A stretch of DNA of 64,000 nt from positions 124,001-188,000 of the forward strand of contig JBJLBO010000001.1 in the NCBI GenBank assembly GCA_045568115.1, given 5' to 3'. The translations under genes were made by a program, and so were the position numbers. Origin of the DNA: MGIIb-O1 sp002457595. Lineage in GTDB: Archaea; Thermoplasmatota; Poseidoniia; Poseidoniales; Thalassarchaeaceae. The notes under the pieces are model-generated. The model searched no databases, was not told the origin of the DNA, and saw nothing but the letters and a program-made list of their open reading frames with translations. Of the stretch, positions 34,971-43,221 are shown piece by piece (position 1 is the first letter of the stretch; every line of letters begins with the position of its first letter).

Positions 34971-35468
34971 ATGGCCGGTGATGTGGTTCTCGACACATCT
35001 GCACTAATCGCTTGGCCCATTTCAGAACTTTCAGGCACTCTGGTTGTTCCGGAACAACAGAATGAATTGCTACGAATTTCGCCAGATAGAGGCGCTATAC
35101 TCGACACTTTGGGTGTAATTTTCATGCAACCTAGTGATTCGGCAATCGAATTGACTCGGGGTGCCGCTAAGAAAACAGGGGATATGGCCGGTCTTTCAGA
35201 AATCGATCTATCATTAATCGCTCTTGCTCAAGAAAAATCAGCAATTCTAGTTACTGACGATTATCGAATGCAGAATATTGCAAAGTTAATGGGTCTAGTT
35301 TGGAAGTCGGTTGGGGAGGATGGTATTACAGAATCATGGAAATGGGAACTACGCTGTATGGGGTGCAAGACACCAAAACCATCTCCCGATTCACCTAGCC
35401 GTCGCCGTGCAGACTATGGAAACTGTCCAGATTGCGGCTCAGCATTACGATTGAAGAGAATTGGATAA
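34971..35468 (+). CDS. nob1: NOB1-like rRNA endonuclease (PIN domain plus zinc ribbon)
   Basis: 165 residues. NOB1 cuts the 3' end of pre-16S rRNA in archaea. The PIN domain has acidic residues in VLDTSALIAW (Asp8), SEIDLSLIALA and VTDDYRMQN. The C-terminal zinc ribbon has CMGC and CPDC pairs (ELRCMGCKTP, GNCPDCGSALRLKR). This PIN-plus-ribbon order is diagnostic of archaeal NOB1. The gene ends immediately before the convergent tatA stop. Confidence 0.92.
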   Translation: MAGDVVLDTSALIAWPISELSGTLVVPEQQNELLRISPDRGAILDTLGVIFMQPSDSAIELTRGAAKKTGDMAGLSEIDLSLIALAQEKSAILVTDDYRMQNIAKLMGLVWKSVGEDGITESWKWELRCMGCKTPKPSPDSPSRRRADYGNCPDCGSALRLKRIG

Positions 35469-35678
35469 TCACTCATTCTCAGCAGCAATTTCCTCGGTCA
35501 TTCCACCGCGGTCCATGTCCATTTCCGCTTTACTAGGAGCGACGGCTTCAGAGACTCCTGCCTGGAATTCACCTTTAGCACGACCAATGTTTCTAGCCAG
35601 TTCTGGAATCTTCTTAGCACCAAAAAGGAATATAGCAAATATGACAAGAACTGCCATCTCAGTCGGACCAAACGCCAT
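35469..35678 (-). CDS. tatA: Sec-independent translocase TatA/E
   Basis: 69 residues from the ATG at 35678 (TTG at 35687 possible). An N-terminal membrane helix (EMAVLVIFAIFLFGAKKIPEL) is followed by an amphipathic helix with FGxxKxPEL and ARNIGRAKGEF, the TatA signature. It forms the pore of the twin-arginine pathway for folded proteins, such as cofactor-loaded redox proteins. No tatC is in this window. Confidence 0.93.
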   Translation of the reverse strand: MAFGPTEMAVLVIFAIFLFGAKKIPELARNIGRAKGEFQAGVSEAVAPSKAEMDMDRGGMTEEIAAENE

Positions 35679-35759
35679 TCGTATCAAGACAAGGTGCAGC
35701 CTCTATCACTCAAAGGCTTCGGCCATTATACCTGAAAAACCCTGATTTCTCAGTTATAT

Positions 35760-36026
35760 TCAGCCACCGGATACTGGCGGCAGGAAAGCAACCTCACTGG
35801 CATCTTTCAGAGATTCATCAATATCGGCACCAATTTCGCCATTGATTGCGATTCGCAGACCCGTGTCAAGCAAATGAGTCAATCTAAAGCGCTGGATTAA
35901 ATCTCTAGCGGTTGAACCCATAACAAGAGCAACCTCAATTTCACGTTGGCCCATATTCTCTGCAAGTGGGCCAAAGAATAGCATCTTGATTTTGATTCCA
36001 AGTTCTGGCGAAGCGGTCTCCTCCAT
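35760..36026 (-). CDS. MoaD/ThiS-like ubiquitin-fold protein with C-terminal Gly-Gly
   Basis: About 88 residues from the ATG at 36026 (35984 also possible). The beta-grasp core MLFFGPLAENMGQREIEV and the ending FLPPVSGG match MoaD or SAMP-type proteins, whose Gly-Gly tail is adenylated by an E1-like enzyme and used for sulfur transfer or protein conjugation. It is divergent from serB and shares the bidirectional TATA-like element at 36077. A second Gly-Gly protein lies at 61583. Confidence 0.85.
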   Translation of the reverse strand: MEETASPELGIKIKMLFFGPLAENMGQREIEVALVMGSTARDLIQRFRLTHLLDTGLRIAINGEIGADIDESLKDASEVAFLPPVSGG

Positions 36027-36076
36027 AGACAAGCGAAGTGAATCAACAAAATGAACCAAACCCTTCTCTAGGCAGA

Positions 36077-36083
36077 ATATATA
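36077..36083 (+). promoter_or_regulatory. TATA box for serB
   Basis: atatata within gaatatatacgc sits 26-32 bases upstream of the serB ATG at 36109, the distance expected from TATA box to transcription start. This suggests a leaderless serB mRNA. The element is nearly symmetric and could also serve the divergent MoaD-like gene. Confidence 0.55.
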
Positions 36084-36108
36084 CGCTCAACGAAGGGTAA
36101 CTGAAGAC

Positions 36109-36789
36109 ATGCCTGAGGTCAGAGCAGTGGTCTTTGACTGTGACGGAGTGCTTGCGGACAATGGCTCCTCGTGGCAGAATATACACGATTACTTTGGAAC
36201 TGAGAACAAAGAAATGCTTGCTAGATTTCTTCGTAAGGAAGTTACTGATGAAGAATTTGTTGCCGATGATGTGCGATTGTGGAAGTCTGTACAAGAGAAA
36301 ATCCATCGAGATGACATAATGAGATGTTACTCAGGAGTCAAGTTGATGCAAGGTGCTAGAGAAGTTGTGGAAGAATTACATTCGCGCAGCATCATGGTTG
36401 CAATCGTAAGTTCAGGAGTTGATCTATTGGTTGGTACCATCGCCCAGATGCTAAAAGTCGATGACTGGGCTGCAAATGGATTCGAATTCAATGAAGAGGG
36501 TTGGATGATAGGTGGAATGCCGACAATAGTGAACTCACATGACAAAGGACAAATGGTCGAGAAATTTGCTAGAATCAATCAACTTGACCCCTCAACAATT
36601 GTCTCTGTGGGCGATTCGGGGCCAGACCTATCCATGATGATTGAAGGTTCAAGTTTCGTCGGCTTCAATCCAATACGAGCAGGAGCAAAAGATGCATTCA
36701 CTAAAGCTGGAGTTCCGGTAATAGAGAGTAGAGACTTACGAGAAATTTGGAATCCAATCTTTGGTGAAGATTTCTCAAATCAGGGATGA
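36109..36789 (+). CDS. serB: HAD-family phosphoserine phosphatase-like protein
   Basis: 226 residues with HAD motif I FDCDGVLAD (Asp10 nucleophile, Asp12), motif II VAIVSSGVD, the motif III Lys in HDKGQMVEKFA and motif IV VGDSGPDLSMM. The order and helical cap fit SerB, which releases serine from phosphoserine, though other small phosphates are possible. glyA, gcv genes and a SerK-like protein in the window support a serine role. It has a TATA box at leaderless distance and is convergent with DP1, with 1 base between. Confidence 0.82.
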   Translation: MPEVRAVVFDCDGVLADNGSSWQNIHDYFGTENKEMLARFLRKEVTDEEFVADDVRLWKSVQEKIHRDDIMRCYSGVKLMQGAREVVEELHSRSIMVAIVSSGVDLLVGTIAQMLKVDDWAANGFEFNEEGWMIGGMPTIVNSHDKGQMVEKFARINQLDPSTIVSVGDSGPDLSMMIEGSSFVGFNPIRAGAKDAFTKAGVPVIESRDLREIWNPIFGEDFSNQG

Positions 36790-36790
36790 C

Positions 36791-38404
36791 TCAAGCGAAT
36801 GGGATTGAAGCTGTAGCATGTGTATGTAAATTGATTACTGTCAAGATGCAGGGCTTTGGCTGAAATCCTAGCATTCTTTGATAATCTGTCTGATTTTGCC
36901 AAGTTGAAGAATGAACAATTGTAGTTCCCTTATGGTTTCCAACAAAATGCCCATGAACATGTCCTGTGACAAAAATATCTGGTACTTGTTGGATAACCAT
37001 CCTATCTTCAGGTTCGGGTGAAAGCGGAGTTTTGCCACCCCACGAGGGAGCAAGATGTCGTCGTTCCAACATCGCACGCATTGCCATCTCAGGTTTTGAA
37101 TAAGTGACGGATCTTAGTCCTGCGACAAAGTCATCGATACTTTTGCCATGATATGAAAGAACACGAACTCCGTGCAAACTAAATTCGCATGGATTACCCA
37201 CAAAAACAGCATCCGAGTAGTCTTGCTGAACTTCCGGATCGAGGGCGGGTTGAGGTTCAGCAGGCCGTACTGCGTCATGGTTTCCTGGCAAAATCACAAC
37301 ATCAACCCAATCAGGCAACCCTTCAAGAAGTCGAGCCAATTCACCATATTGCTTGAATAAATCAGTAATCGCTAGATGTCTTTCTTGACCTGGATAAATA
37401 CCAACCCCGTCTACTCCATCTCCACTCAGAACAAAATATTTCACAGTCTTGGCCAGAGGATCATTATTGAACCACTCAATCATTTTCTCCCATTGTGGTT
37501 CAAGGAAAGTCTTCGAACCCACATGGACATCAGATAGAAATGCCGCAGATACAGCTCTATCGGCAGATGCTGTGGCCTTAGAATGCTGATTCAAAGGAGG
37601 TAAATGGATATCTGAAACACTGAATCGCTTTTCATAGAAATGCCCGCTTATTCCCACTACGTCATCATTCATCAGACCATCCAAGGATGGATGCAAAGGA
37701 GATGCACCAGAAGGTGGTTTCAATGTGCAGAAAACATTCTGAGTTTCATCCTCAAGGACGAAACTCAAATTTCCAGATCGAGTCCATCTTGAATCTGAGA
37801 CTAGACCAACTAATGTAACTTCATAGTCACGACTTGAATGACGTTGACGGTTTCTCCAAGCCTCTGAAACACTAGTCGGACGACGAGGCAGAGCACGACC
37901 TGCGAGCATCATATGACGGATTTTTCGGAGACGATCGGAGAAGCAGGATTTCATGTCTGACATCTTTCCTTCTGTTTTCGAAGAACCAGTAATGTCGAAA
38001 TGTATCTCAATTTCAGCATCTACATCTCGAGCTTGCATTGGAAACTCATCCAGGCGATAATGATCAAGACCATGTGGGCGGGGTGCGGGAGACGGTTCTG
38101 AGGTAGTAATTGGAGCAAGCACTCTGCCAATTACCTCGCCGGATTCAGGGCGGGCAAGAGTAGACTGCAGACTAACTGGAGAAGGTGACTGAATCACTTC
38201 GACCGTCTCTTCATTTGGTACAAGAGTCAGTAATTCATCGATATTCTGGCTAGTAAGCATTCTAGTTTGAGATGATGTAGCGGCTTCAATTAGAGGAATT
38301 AAGTTTGAAAGATTTTGTATTTTTTCTCGAGCTGCAGAACCCATTACGACTAGCCCCGCAGCAGAAAGAGCCCGATGCTTCTCAGACCAATCGTCCGCAG
38401 ACAT
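36791..38404 (-). CDS. polB: DNA polymerase D small subunit (DP1)
   Basis: The proofreading 3'-5' exonuclease subunit of PolD, the replicative polymerase of Euryarchaeota and related archaea. The 537 residues have a poorly conserved N-terminal part (~1-170), an OB-fold (~195-275: EVTLVGLVSDSRWTRSGNLS), and a calcineurin-like phosphoesterase domain with FLSDVHVGSKTF, LSGDGVDGVG, LPGNHDAVRP, SYHGK and FVTGHVHGH. All catalytic metal ligands appear intact. A 7-bp inverted repeat spans the start codon. The large subunit is not in the window. Confidence 0.96.
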   Translation of the reverse strand: MSADDWSEKHRALSAAGLVVMGSAAREKIQNLSNLIPLIEAATSSQTRMLTSQNIDELLTLVPNEETVEVIQSPSPVSLQSTLARPESGEVIGRVLAPITTSEPSPAPRPHGLDHYRLDEFPMQARDVDAEIEIHFDITGSSKTEGKMSDMKSCFSDRLRKIRHMMLAGRALPRRPTSVSEAWRNRQRHSSRDYEVTLVGLVSDSRWTRSGNLSFVLEDETQNVFCTLKPPSGASPLHPSLDGLMNDDVVGISGHFYEKRFSVSDIHLPPLNQHSKATASADRAVSAAFLSDVHVGSKTFLEPQWEKMIEWFNNDPLAKTVKYFVLSGDGVDGVGIYPGQERHLAITDLFKQYGELARLLEGLPDWVDVVILPGNHDAVRPAEPQPALDPEVQQDYSDAVFVGNPCEFSLHGVRVLSYHGKSIDDFVAGLRSVTYSKPEMAMRAMLERRHLAPSWGGKTPLSPEPEDRMVIQQVPDIFVTGHVHGHFVGNHKGTTIVHSSTWQNQTDYQRMLGFQPKPCILTVINLHTHATASIPFA

Positions 38405-38416
38405 ACTACGTATGTC
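38400..38416. promoter_or_regulatory. 7-bp inverted repeat over the DP1 start codon
   Basis: Arms gacatac and gtatgtc with a 3-base centre; the DP1 ATG (38404-38402 on the minus strand) lies inside one arm. In RNA it would hide the start codon in a hairpin; in DNA it could be an operator at a leaderless start. Confidence 0.4.
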
Positions 38417-38475
38417 CAGTTAGTCCGCTCATGATAATATCGCAGGCTGATACTCCGATTGAAATTCATTTTAAA

Positions 38476-39162
38476 TTATTCATCCCAATCTGTAAGTGAA
38501 GCTAAATCAACTTGTTGGATTTCTTCAGCCACTGTTTTAGTATCTTCCGCGGCCCAAGCAAAATTCCCTTCCCACTGCTCTGATTTAGGATCCATATGAG
38601 ATGTATCTAACTGAGACTCTTGACCTGCCCTACTCTTCATTTCAGCCAATCTTGCATCGTCAGCATCTACTCTATCCATCAACTCCAGAGCAAGACGAAG
38701 TGAAAAAGCCACAAAAGAACGTTTGTTATCAAGTCGGTCATTTCCACCGAAATCCTGTCTGCGAACGAGAAATTGATCACCTGCTGTGACTGCTACATGA
38801 ACTAATCCTACTTCCTTTGTGGCAGTTGCACCGCCAGGACCCGCAATTCCCGTAATTGCTACAGATACATTGGCATCAGAGCGATATCTTGCACCTCGAG
38901 CCATCTGGAGGGCTACCTGGTGAGATACAGCTCCGGCTTCATCATCACCAAAGGCACTCTTCTCAACGCCAAGTTCACGCATCTTGGCATCATTGTTGTA
39001 GGTTATCCAACCTTGCTCAAACCAATGTGATGCACCTGAAATATCTGTGAATGTAGAAGACAAAAGTCCACCCGTACATGATTCCGCAGTTACTATGCTC
39101 CAACCACGTTTACGAAGACGTCTACTGAGCCTCGAAGCGAGTGCAGCAGTTTCTTCGACCAC
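38476..39162 (-). CDS. pncC: CinA C-terminal domain protein (nicotinamide-nucleotide amidase)
   Basis: 228 residues. The CinA/PncC domain shows VTAESCTGGLLSSTFTDISG with the catalytic Ser, WFEQGWITYNNDAK, AGAVSHQVALQMA, and ITGIAGPGGATATKEVGLV. It deamidates NMN to recycle NAD by-products. A ~60-residue C-terminal tail beyond the domain (after LALELMDRV) is extra. The start is a GTG. It lies upstream of DP1 on the same strand. Confidence 0.92.
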   Translation of the reverse strand: MVEETAALASRLSRRLRKRGWSIVTAESCTGGLLSSTFTDISGASHWFEQGWITYNNDAKMRELGVEKSAFGDDEAGAVSHQVALQMARGARYRSDANVSVAITGIAGPGGATATKEVGLVHVAVTAGDQFLVRRQDFGGNDRLDNKRSFVAFSLRLALELMDRVDADDARLAEMKSRAGQESQLDTSHMDPKSEQWEGNFAWAAEDTKTVAEEIQQVDLASLTDWDE

Positions 39163-39273
39163 GACTCTTGACTTGGCCCCACCTTCTTGACTCTTTCACA
39201 GAGGCAAACTTTCAATAAATTGAAACTTTCTAAAGGAAAAATACAGCAATTATGCCTTTTATTGGAAGATTAT

Positions 39274-39349
39274 TGGTGGGCCCGACCGGAATTGAACCGG
39301 TGATCTTCGCTTTGTAAGAGCGACGTCATAACCCCTAGACCACGGGCCC
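39274..39349 (-). tRNA. tRNA-Val (anticodon TAC)
   Basis: Acceptor GGGCCCG/CGGGCCC, anticodon stem TCGCT/AGCGA with loop CTTACAA, and T-arm GGTTCAATTCC. The encoded CCA is at 39274-39276. Confidence 0.95.
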
Positions 39350-39413
39350 CGAGAGAGAACGCGGGCGCGACGTGTTCAAATGATTGGCGGTTGAATATCC
39401 TCCCCAAGGTGAC

Positions 39414-40409
39414 ATGATGAACCCCATGGATGACCTGCTTGAACGGCTCCAAGAAAATGGAATTCATGTAAATAATGAAGTCGCCCAAGCAATGAAGGAT
39501 GTATTCATTGGTTATTTCACAGATTTCGTATTAGAGCCATTTTGGCATGACCGCCCTGTACCCTTTCTAATTACTGAGTCAGATGCAACAAAGACGGTCT
39601 CTGCCCCACACATGATCGTTACTCTTCTACACCACCTAGAGCTTCGAGAAGGACAGCATGTGTTGCTTATTGGAGCCAAAGGAGGATATATCGCAGCCCT
39701 GATTGATTACATTATCGGCAAGGACGGCATGGTTACTGTTGTCGAGCCGCATCCCCAGGTACTCGAACATAGTTCCGAACGACTTGAGTTCCATGAATCC
39801 AAAGGAACAATTAGAGTCATTACGCCAATTTCTCTAGACGGTGAAGATGAACTGAATAGAGCAGTCGATAGAGTTCTAATTACTGGTGCAATTAGAGAAA
39901 TTCCTCTTTCTGTTGCAGGACTTGTTGATGATGGTGGTTTCGTACTCGGACCTTTTGGAGGGCCAATACAGCAACAATTGATGAAAAAAGAGCGCCAAGG
40001 TGTTCAATGGATGGATACTGAACTAGGCCCCGTGGTTTTTGGACCGATGGATTTGCATGAAGCAGAACGTGGCCCATTAGATCCTAGAACTTTGGCTGAA
40101 CATATCGAAGATGCATTATCAATAATAGTAGGACTTGTAGAAATTGATGATGAGACTGTCGAACGAATTGAAGAATTAGTTGAATCACTTCGCGGGATGC
40201 CTGCTGACATCCCACAACTTGACGAGGAAGCAACTGAAGAGGATATTATCGAGCATCCTGTGGTTGAACTCCTGATGGCAGAGATGGAGTGGCTATCTCC
40301 TATGTTACCCCTATTTGGACAACTACTCTCAATTGATCTCGAAAATCCTGGAGACTGGGATGATGAGGATACACCAATGGTTGGAGGTCACGAGGACCTC
40401 GTGCCGTGA
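39414..40409 (+). CDS. Protein-L-isoaspartate methyltransferase-like protein
   Basis: 331 residues from the ATG at 39414 with aaggtga just before (39417 is equally possible). The PCMT-like part has VFIGYFTDFV... VPFLITESDATKTVSAPHM, resembling the PCMT substrate loop, then the SAM site HVLLIGAKGGYIAALI and VTVVEPHPQVLE. The consensus glycine loop GxGxG is altered to GAKGG. The C-terminal ~110 residues are an acidic extension (LDEEATEEDIIEHP, DWDDEDTPMVGG) not found in standard PCMT. It may repair proteins or act as another methyltransferase. The HEAT-repeat gene follows. Confidence 0.8.
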   Translation: MMNPMDDLLERLQENGIHVNNEVAQAMKDVFIGYFTDFVLEPFWHDRPVPFLITESDATKTVSAPHMIVTLLHHLELREGQHVLLIGAKGGYIAALIDYIIGKDGMVTVVEPHPQVLEHSSERLEFHESKGTIRVITPISLDGEDELNRAVDRVLITGAIREIPLSVAGLVDDGGFVLGPFGGPIQQQLMKKERQGVQWMDTELGPVVFGPMDLHEAERGPLDPRTLAEHIEDALSIIVGLVEIDDETVERIEELVESLRGMPADIPQLDEEATEEDIIEHPVVELLMAEMEWLSPMLPLFGQLLSIDLENPGDWDDEDTPMVGGHEDLVP

Positions 40410-40449
40410 AATTACCAGCAAAGCGTTCTTGTCTTCCTCTTAGTTGGGC

Positions 40450-41475
40450 ATGACAATGAGTGTACGTTCTGCTTTAGCGAAATTACACAATCGAGATGTT
40501 CGACAGCGCAGAAGAGCTATTCGTCATCTGTTTGAAATGAATGACCCTGAGGCATTAAGTGGATTCATCAAATTGCTTGAAGACAATGACCCTTGGTTTC
40601 GTGAAAAGGCAAAAGAGGCAGTCATCAGATGGGCAGGAAGTAAGGATTTAGATCTATTTCAGATGTTGGCTGAGTCGGAAGAAAAAGAGCAAAGATTGTT
40701 GGCAGCAAGAGTTGCTAATAGGGCTAATCGCTCAGGAATGGAAATTCTATCTCATCTATCTGAAGATGAAGAAGGAATTGTCAGATTAGCCGCTTGGGAA
40801 TCAAAGATGAGTTTTGAACCGAGTTTAATCAATATAGCTCTTGACTCACAAGATAAAGCAGTACGCAAAGCAGCAGCACATCGAATGGCATCGAGGGATG
40901 AAGTGCCGTTAGAACTCTTGAAGAAAGTTCTCAACGATGAAAGTGAATCTGTTAGATCTTCAGGAATTTCTCTACTATACACGCAACCGGAACATCTTGA
41001 TTCCGGCCACTTAGATGAAGATTTACTCCGCTTTGTAGATCAATCAGATTACTCAACAAAATCTCGAGTTGCGGGTCTATTTGTCAAAAGAGCACTTGTA
41101 AGTAAAGAGATTTCAGAGATTGTGATAGAGTTTACAAGAGAGCAACATCCTGAATTTATAACTCACTTTTCTAGACAACTTCGAGACTCAGATTGGTCAT
41201 TGATTGAAGGCATGGAGGCATCTCTAACAACGATTGCCTCTGATAATCTATGTGTTAGAGTAATTCGAGGAGATAGGAGTCTAGCAGCAACTAGAGTAAG
41301 GAATTCAATTCTAGAAAATGAAGAAAAAAATATTGATTTAAGAGCGAGGATTATTGAAGACTTGATTGGGAGACCTGTAGTAGAATCTACTCTTTCAATC
41401 ATCTCAAAATTACAACACTCGGATGACGAGTTACTTTCCAATGCTGCAATCAATCTAATGGAAGAAATTTCGTGA
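40450..41475 (+). CDS. HEAT-repeat protein
   Basis: About 341 residues of tandem alpha-helical HEAT-like repeats: RQRRRAIRHLFEMNDPEAL, SGFIKLLEDNDPWFREKAKEA, GIVRLAAWESK, AVRKAAAHRMASRDEVPLEL and SVRSSGISLLYTQPEHL. There is no signal peptide or catalytic motif. Such scaffolds bind proteins or nucleic acids. It follows the PCMT-like gene by about 40 bases and is convergent with the SerK-like gene, so a link to either is not proven. Confidence 0.85.
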   Translation: MTMSVRSALAKLHNRDVRQRRRAIRHLFEMNDPEALSGFIKLLEDNDPWFREKAKEAVIRWAGSKDLDLFQMLAESEEKEQRLLAARVANRANRSGMEILSHLSEDEEGIVRLAAWESKMSFEPSLINIALDSQDKAVRKAAAHRMASRDEVPLELLKKVLNDESESVRSSGISLLYTQPEHLDSGHLDEDLLRFVDQSDYSTKSRVAGLFVKRALVSKEISEIVIEFTREQHPEFITHFSRQLRDSDWSLIEGMEASLTTIASDNLCVRVIRGDRSLAATRVRNSILENEEKNIDLRARIIEDLIGRPVVESTLSIISKLQHSDDELLSNAAINLMEEIS

Positions 41476-41479
41476 TTGA

Positions 41480-41893
41480 CTAATTACTAACCGCCGGCTG
41501 TCTAAGTCTATGAAGTGAAACGGCAATTGGAGGGAGATGATCGGATAGGCGGTGTCTACTAGTTTTAGGTGTCATCAAGTTTCCAGATAGTGCAGAGTCA
41601 ATGACTTCCTGCTTTGATATAGAATCGCGTCCACAATTAGGCCAGACGTCTAACTCAATCGAATTATCATTCAGATAATCAATTAAGACGCAAGGGACAC
41701 ATAACAGCCCCAAACGTTTAGCAATATGATATCGATGGTGCCCATCGAGGATTGTTCCTGTCTTTCTATCAAGAAGAAGGGGCTTAGTATAGGCATTCCA
41801 GCGATGAGTCATTTTCTCCAATTGATCTACTTTTTTCGGTATGACTTGTTCGTGAGGTCTGAGGACTTCAAGTGGTATCAGCTCAACCTCCAT
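41480..41893 (-). CDS. Minimal ParB/Srx-fold protein resembling ADP-dependent serine kinase SerK
   Basis: 137 residues from the ATG at 41893; a longer reading to 42073 overlaps the start of the CCA gene antisense. The fold has LIPLEVLRPHEQVIPKKVDQL, ILDGHHRYHIAKRLGL, PCVLIDYL and the C-terminal TPKTSRHRL. Archaeal SerK (Thermococcus) shows the same order: PHEQ with the catalytic Glu, VDGHHRW, ILDYF and SPKTTRH. SerK is about 240 residues; this protein lacks its middle insert. It may phosphorylate free serine for cysteine synthesis, or be a regulator of the ParB type. Function is inference. Confidence 0.65.
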   Translation of the reverse strand: MEVELIPLEVLRPHEQVIPKKVDQLEKMTHRWNAYTKPLLLDRKTGTILDGHHRYHIAKRLGLLCVPCVLIDYLNDNSIELDVWPNCGRDSISKQEVIDSALSGNLMTPKTSRHRLSDHLPPIAVSLHRLRQPAVSN

Positions 41894-41967
41894 GGACCTC
41901 GGAATAGTGTCTCCGCAATAGGTCTGATGCCCGAGGGATTGATTGCTAAGAGGTTTGAAGACATAGT

Positions 41968-43221
41968 ATGGAGGACCTACGCGAGCGACTCGGTGATGCG
42001 GACCGATGGGTTCTACAGAGACTATGTCAATCTGGAAATGCTTGGATTGTAGGCGGATGGGTTCGAGATTCAATTTCTAATCTGAATCCTACCGAAATTG
42101 ACATCGCAACTAATCTGAAGCCACACGAAATTTCCGAATTATTCGCACGAACTATTCCGGTTGGTGAACACTTTGGAACTGTAATTGTTTTACCTGATGA
42201 AGGATTATTTGCAGACAATGAAAAAAACCTCTCTTGGGAAGTCACTACACTTCGTAGTGATGGAAAATACATAGACGGAAGAAGGCCAGAAGAGGTTACT
42301 TTTGGCACGGATATTTTAGAAGATTTGGCGCGCAGAGATTTCACAATTAACGCCATGGCAGTAGATGCAAAAACTAGTGAGCTAATAGATATCTTTGGAG
42401 GCCAAGAGGATTTGTCAATAGGAGTAGTTAGAGCCGTTGGTGAAGCCCATGAAAGATTGAATGAAGATGGATTGAGAATTATGCGAGCCTTTAGATTTCT
42501 AGATGCTGGAAAAATGGGTCTGCGGCACCTTGATGAATCACTAAGTAAGGCAATTACTGTAAATTTAGGGATGCTGGAAAAGGTTTCTGCTGAAAGAAAG
42601 TGGAATGAACTATCGCGAATTTTTAAGGGAGAAAATAGCCATTCAATCCTTCGAATTATGTCCGAACATGGCGTTCTCAAGGAAATATTGAGTGGTTTCG
42701 AACTTAATATCGATTCAGATTTCTCACATCAACCGGCAGTTGACCTTGCAATAATTTGCTCAAATGATAAGCGCTCTGGATTAGAATTAGCCATGTCATT
42801 GAAAAACTCATTGCGTCTTTCAAATGATGAGGCAAAACGAATTGAATTTCTACACAATGTTGAACTTATAGATTTGGCAGATGACAGTCCCGCTACACTT
42901 AGAAGATTCAATATCTCTTTATCGAAATCTATGCAAGATGACCTTCAAGCATATTTTGGTGTCGAGGGGGATGATTATATTTCTAAGGCCGCGGCAATTT
43001 CTGAACCTTTAGCTGGAAGAAAACCATTAATCAATGGAAAACAATTAATCAAAGAAACTAATCTAGAACCTGATCGTAGACTAGGGCGACTCAAAGGGTG
43101 GCTTCATAGACGTCAAATTGAGGATGACCTCGAAAGTGCTGATGAAGTTCTTGCTTTACTCAAAACTATTGAGTGGGAAACCGAAAATCCTGAAAATTGG
43201 CCGGCGCTGAGTTGGCCTTAA
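41968..43221 (+). CDS. cca: CCA-adding enzyme / poly(A) polymerase family, bacterial class II type
   Basis: A class II nucleotidyltransferase of 417 residues. The head has IVGGWVRDSISNLNPTEIDIATNL, then EVTTLRSDG, LARRDFTINAMAVD and the neck motif RLNEDGLRIMRAFRF, all bacterial/eukaryotic type. Archaea normally use the unrelated class I enzyme, so bacterial transfer is likely. The metal-binding DxD is ExD here (Glu43-Ile44-Asp45). All six tRNA genes of this window encode CCA, so the enzyme would be for repair or another role. It is divergent from the SerK-like gene and convergent with the gcvH-like gene (0-base gap). Confidence 0.87.
   Translation: MEDLRERLGDADRWVLQRLCQSGNAWIVGGWVRDSISNLNPTEIDIATNLKPHEISELFARTIPVGEHFGTVIVLPDEGLFADNEKNLSWEVTTLRSDGKYIDGRRPEEVTFGTDILEDLARRDFTINAMAVDAKTSELIDIFGGQEDLSIGVVRAVGEAHERLNEDGLRIMRAFRFLDAGKMGLRHLDESLSKAITVNLGMLEKVSAERKWNELSRIFKGENSHSILRIMSEHGVLKEILSGFELNIDSDFSHQPAVDLAIICSNDKRSGLELAMSLKNSLRLSNDEAKRIEFLHNVELIDLADDSPATLRRFNISLSKSMQDDLQAYFGVEGDDYISKAAAISEPLAGRKPLINGKQLIKETNLEPDRRLGRLKGWLHRRQIEDDLESADEVLALLKTIEWETENPENWPALSWP

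Noticed and set aside
41894..42073. N-terminal extension of the SerK-like protein
   Set aside because: It runs antisense through the 5' end of the CCA gene, whereas the family fold starts right at the ATG 41893.
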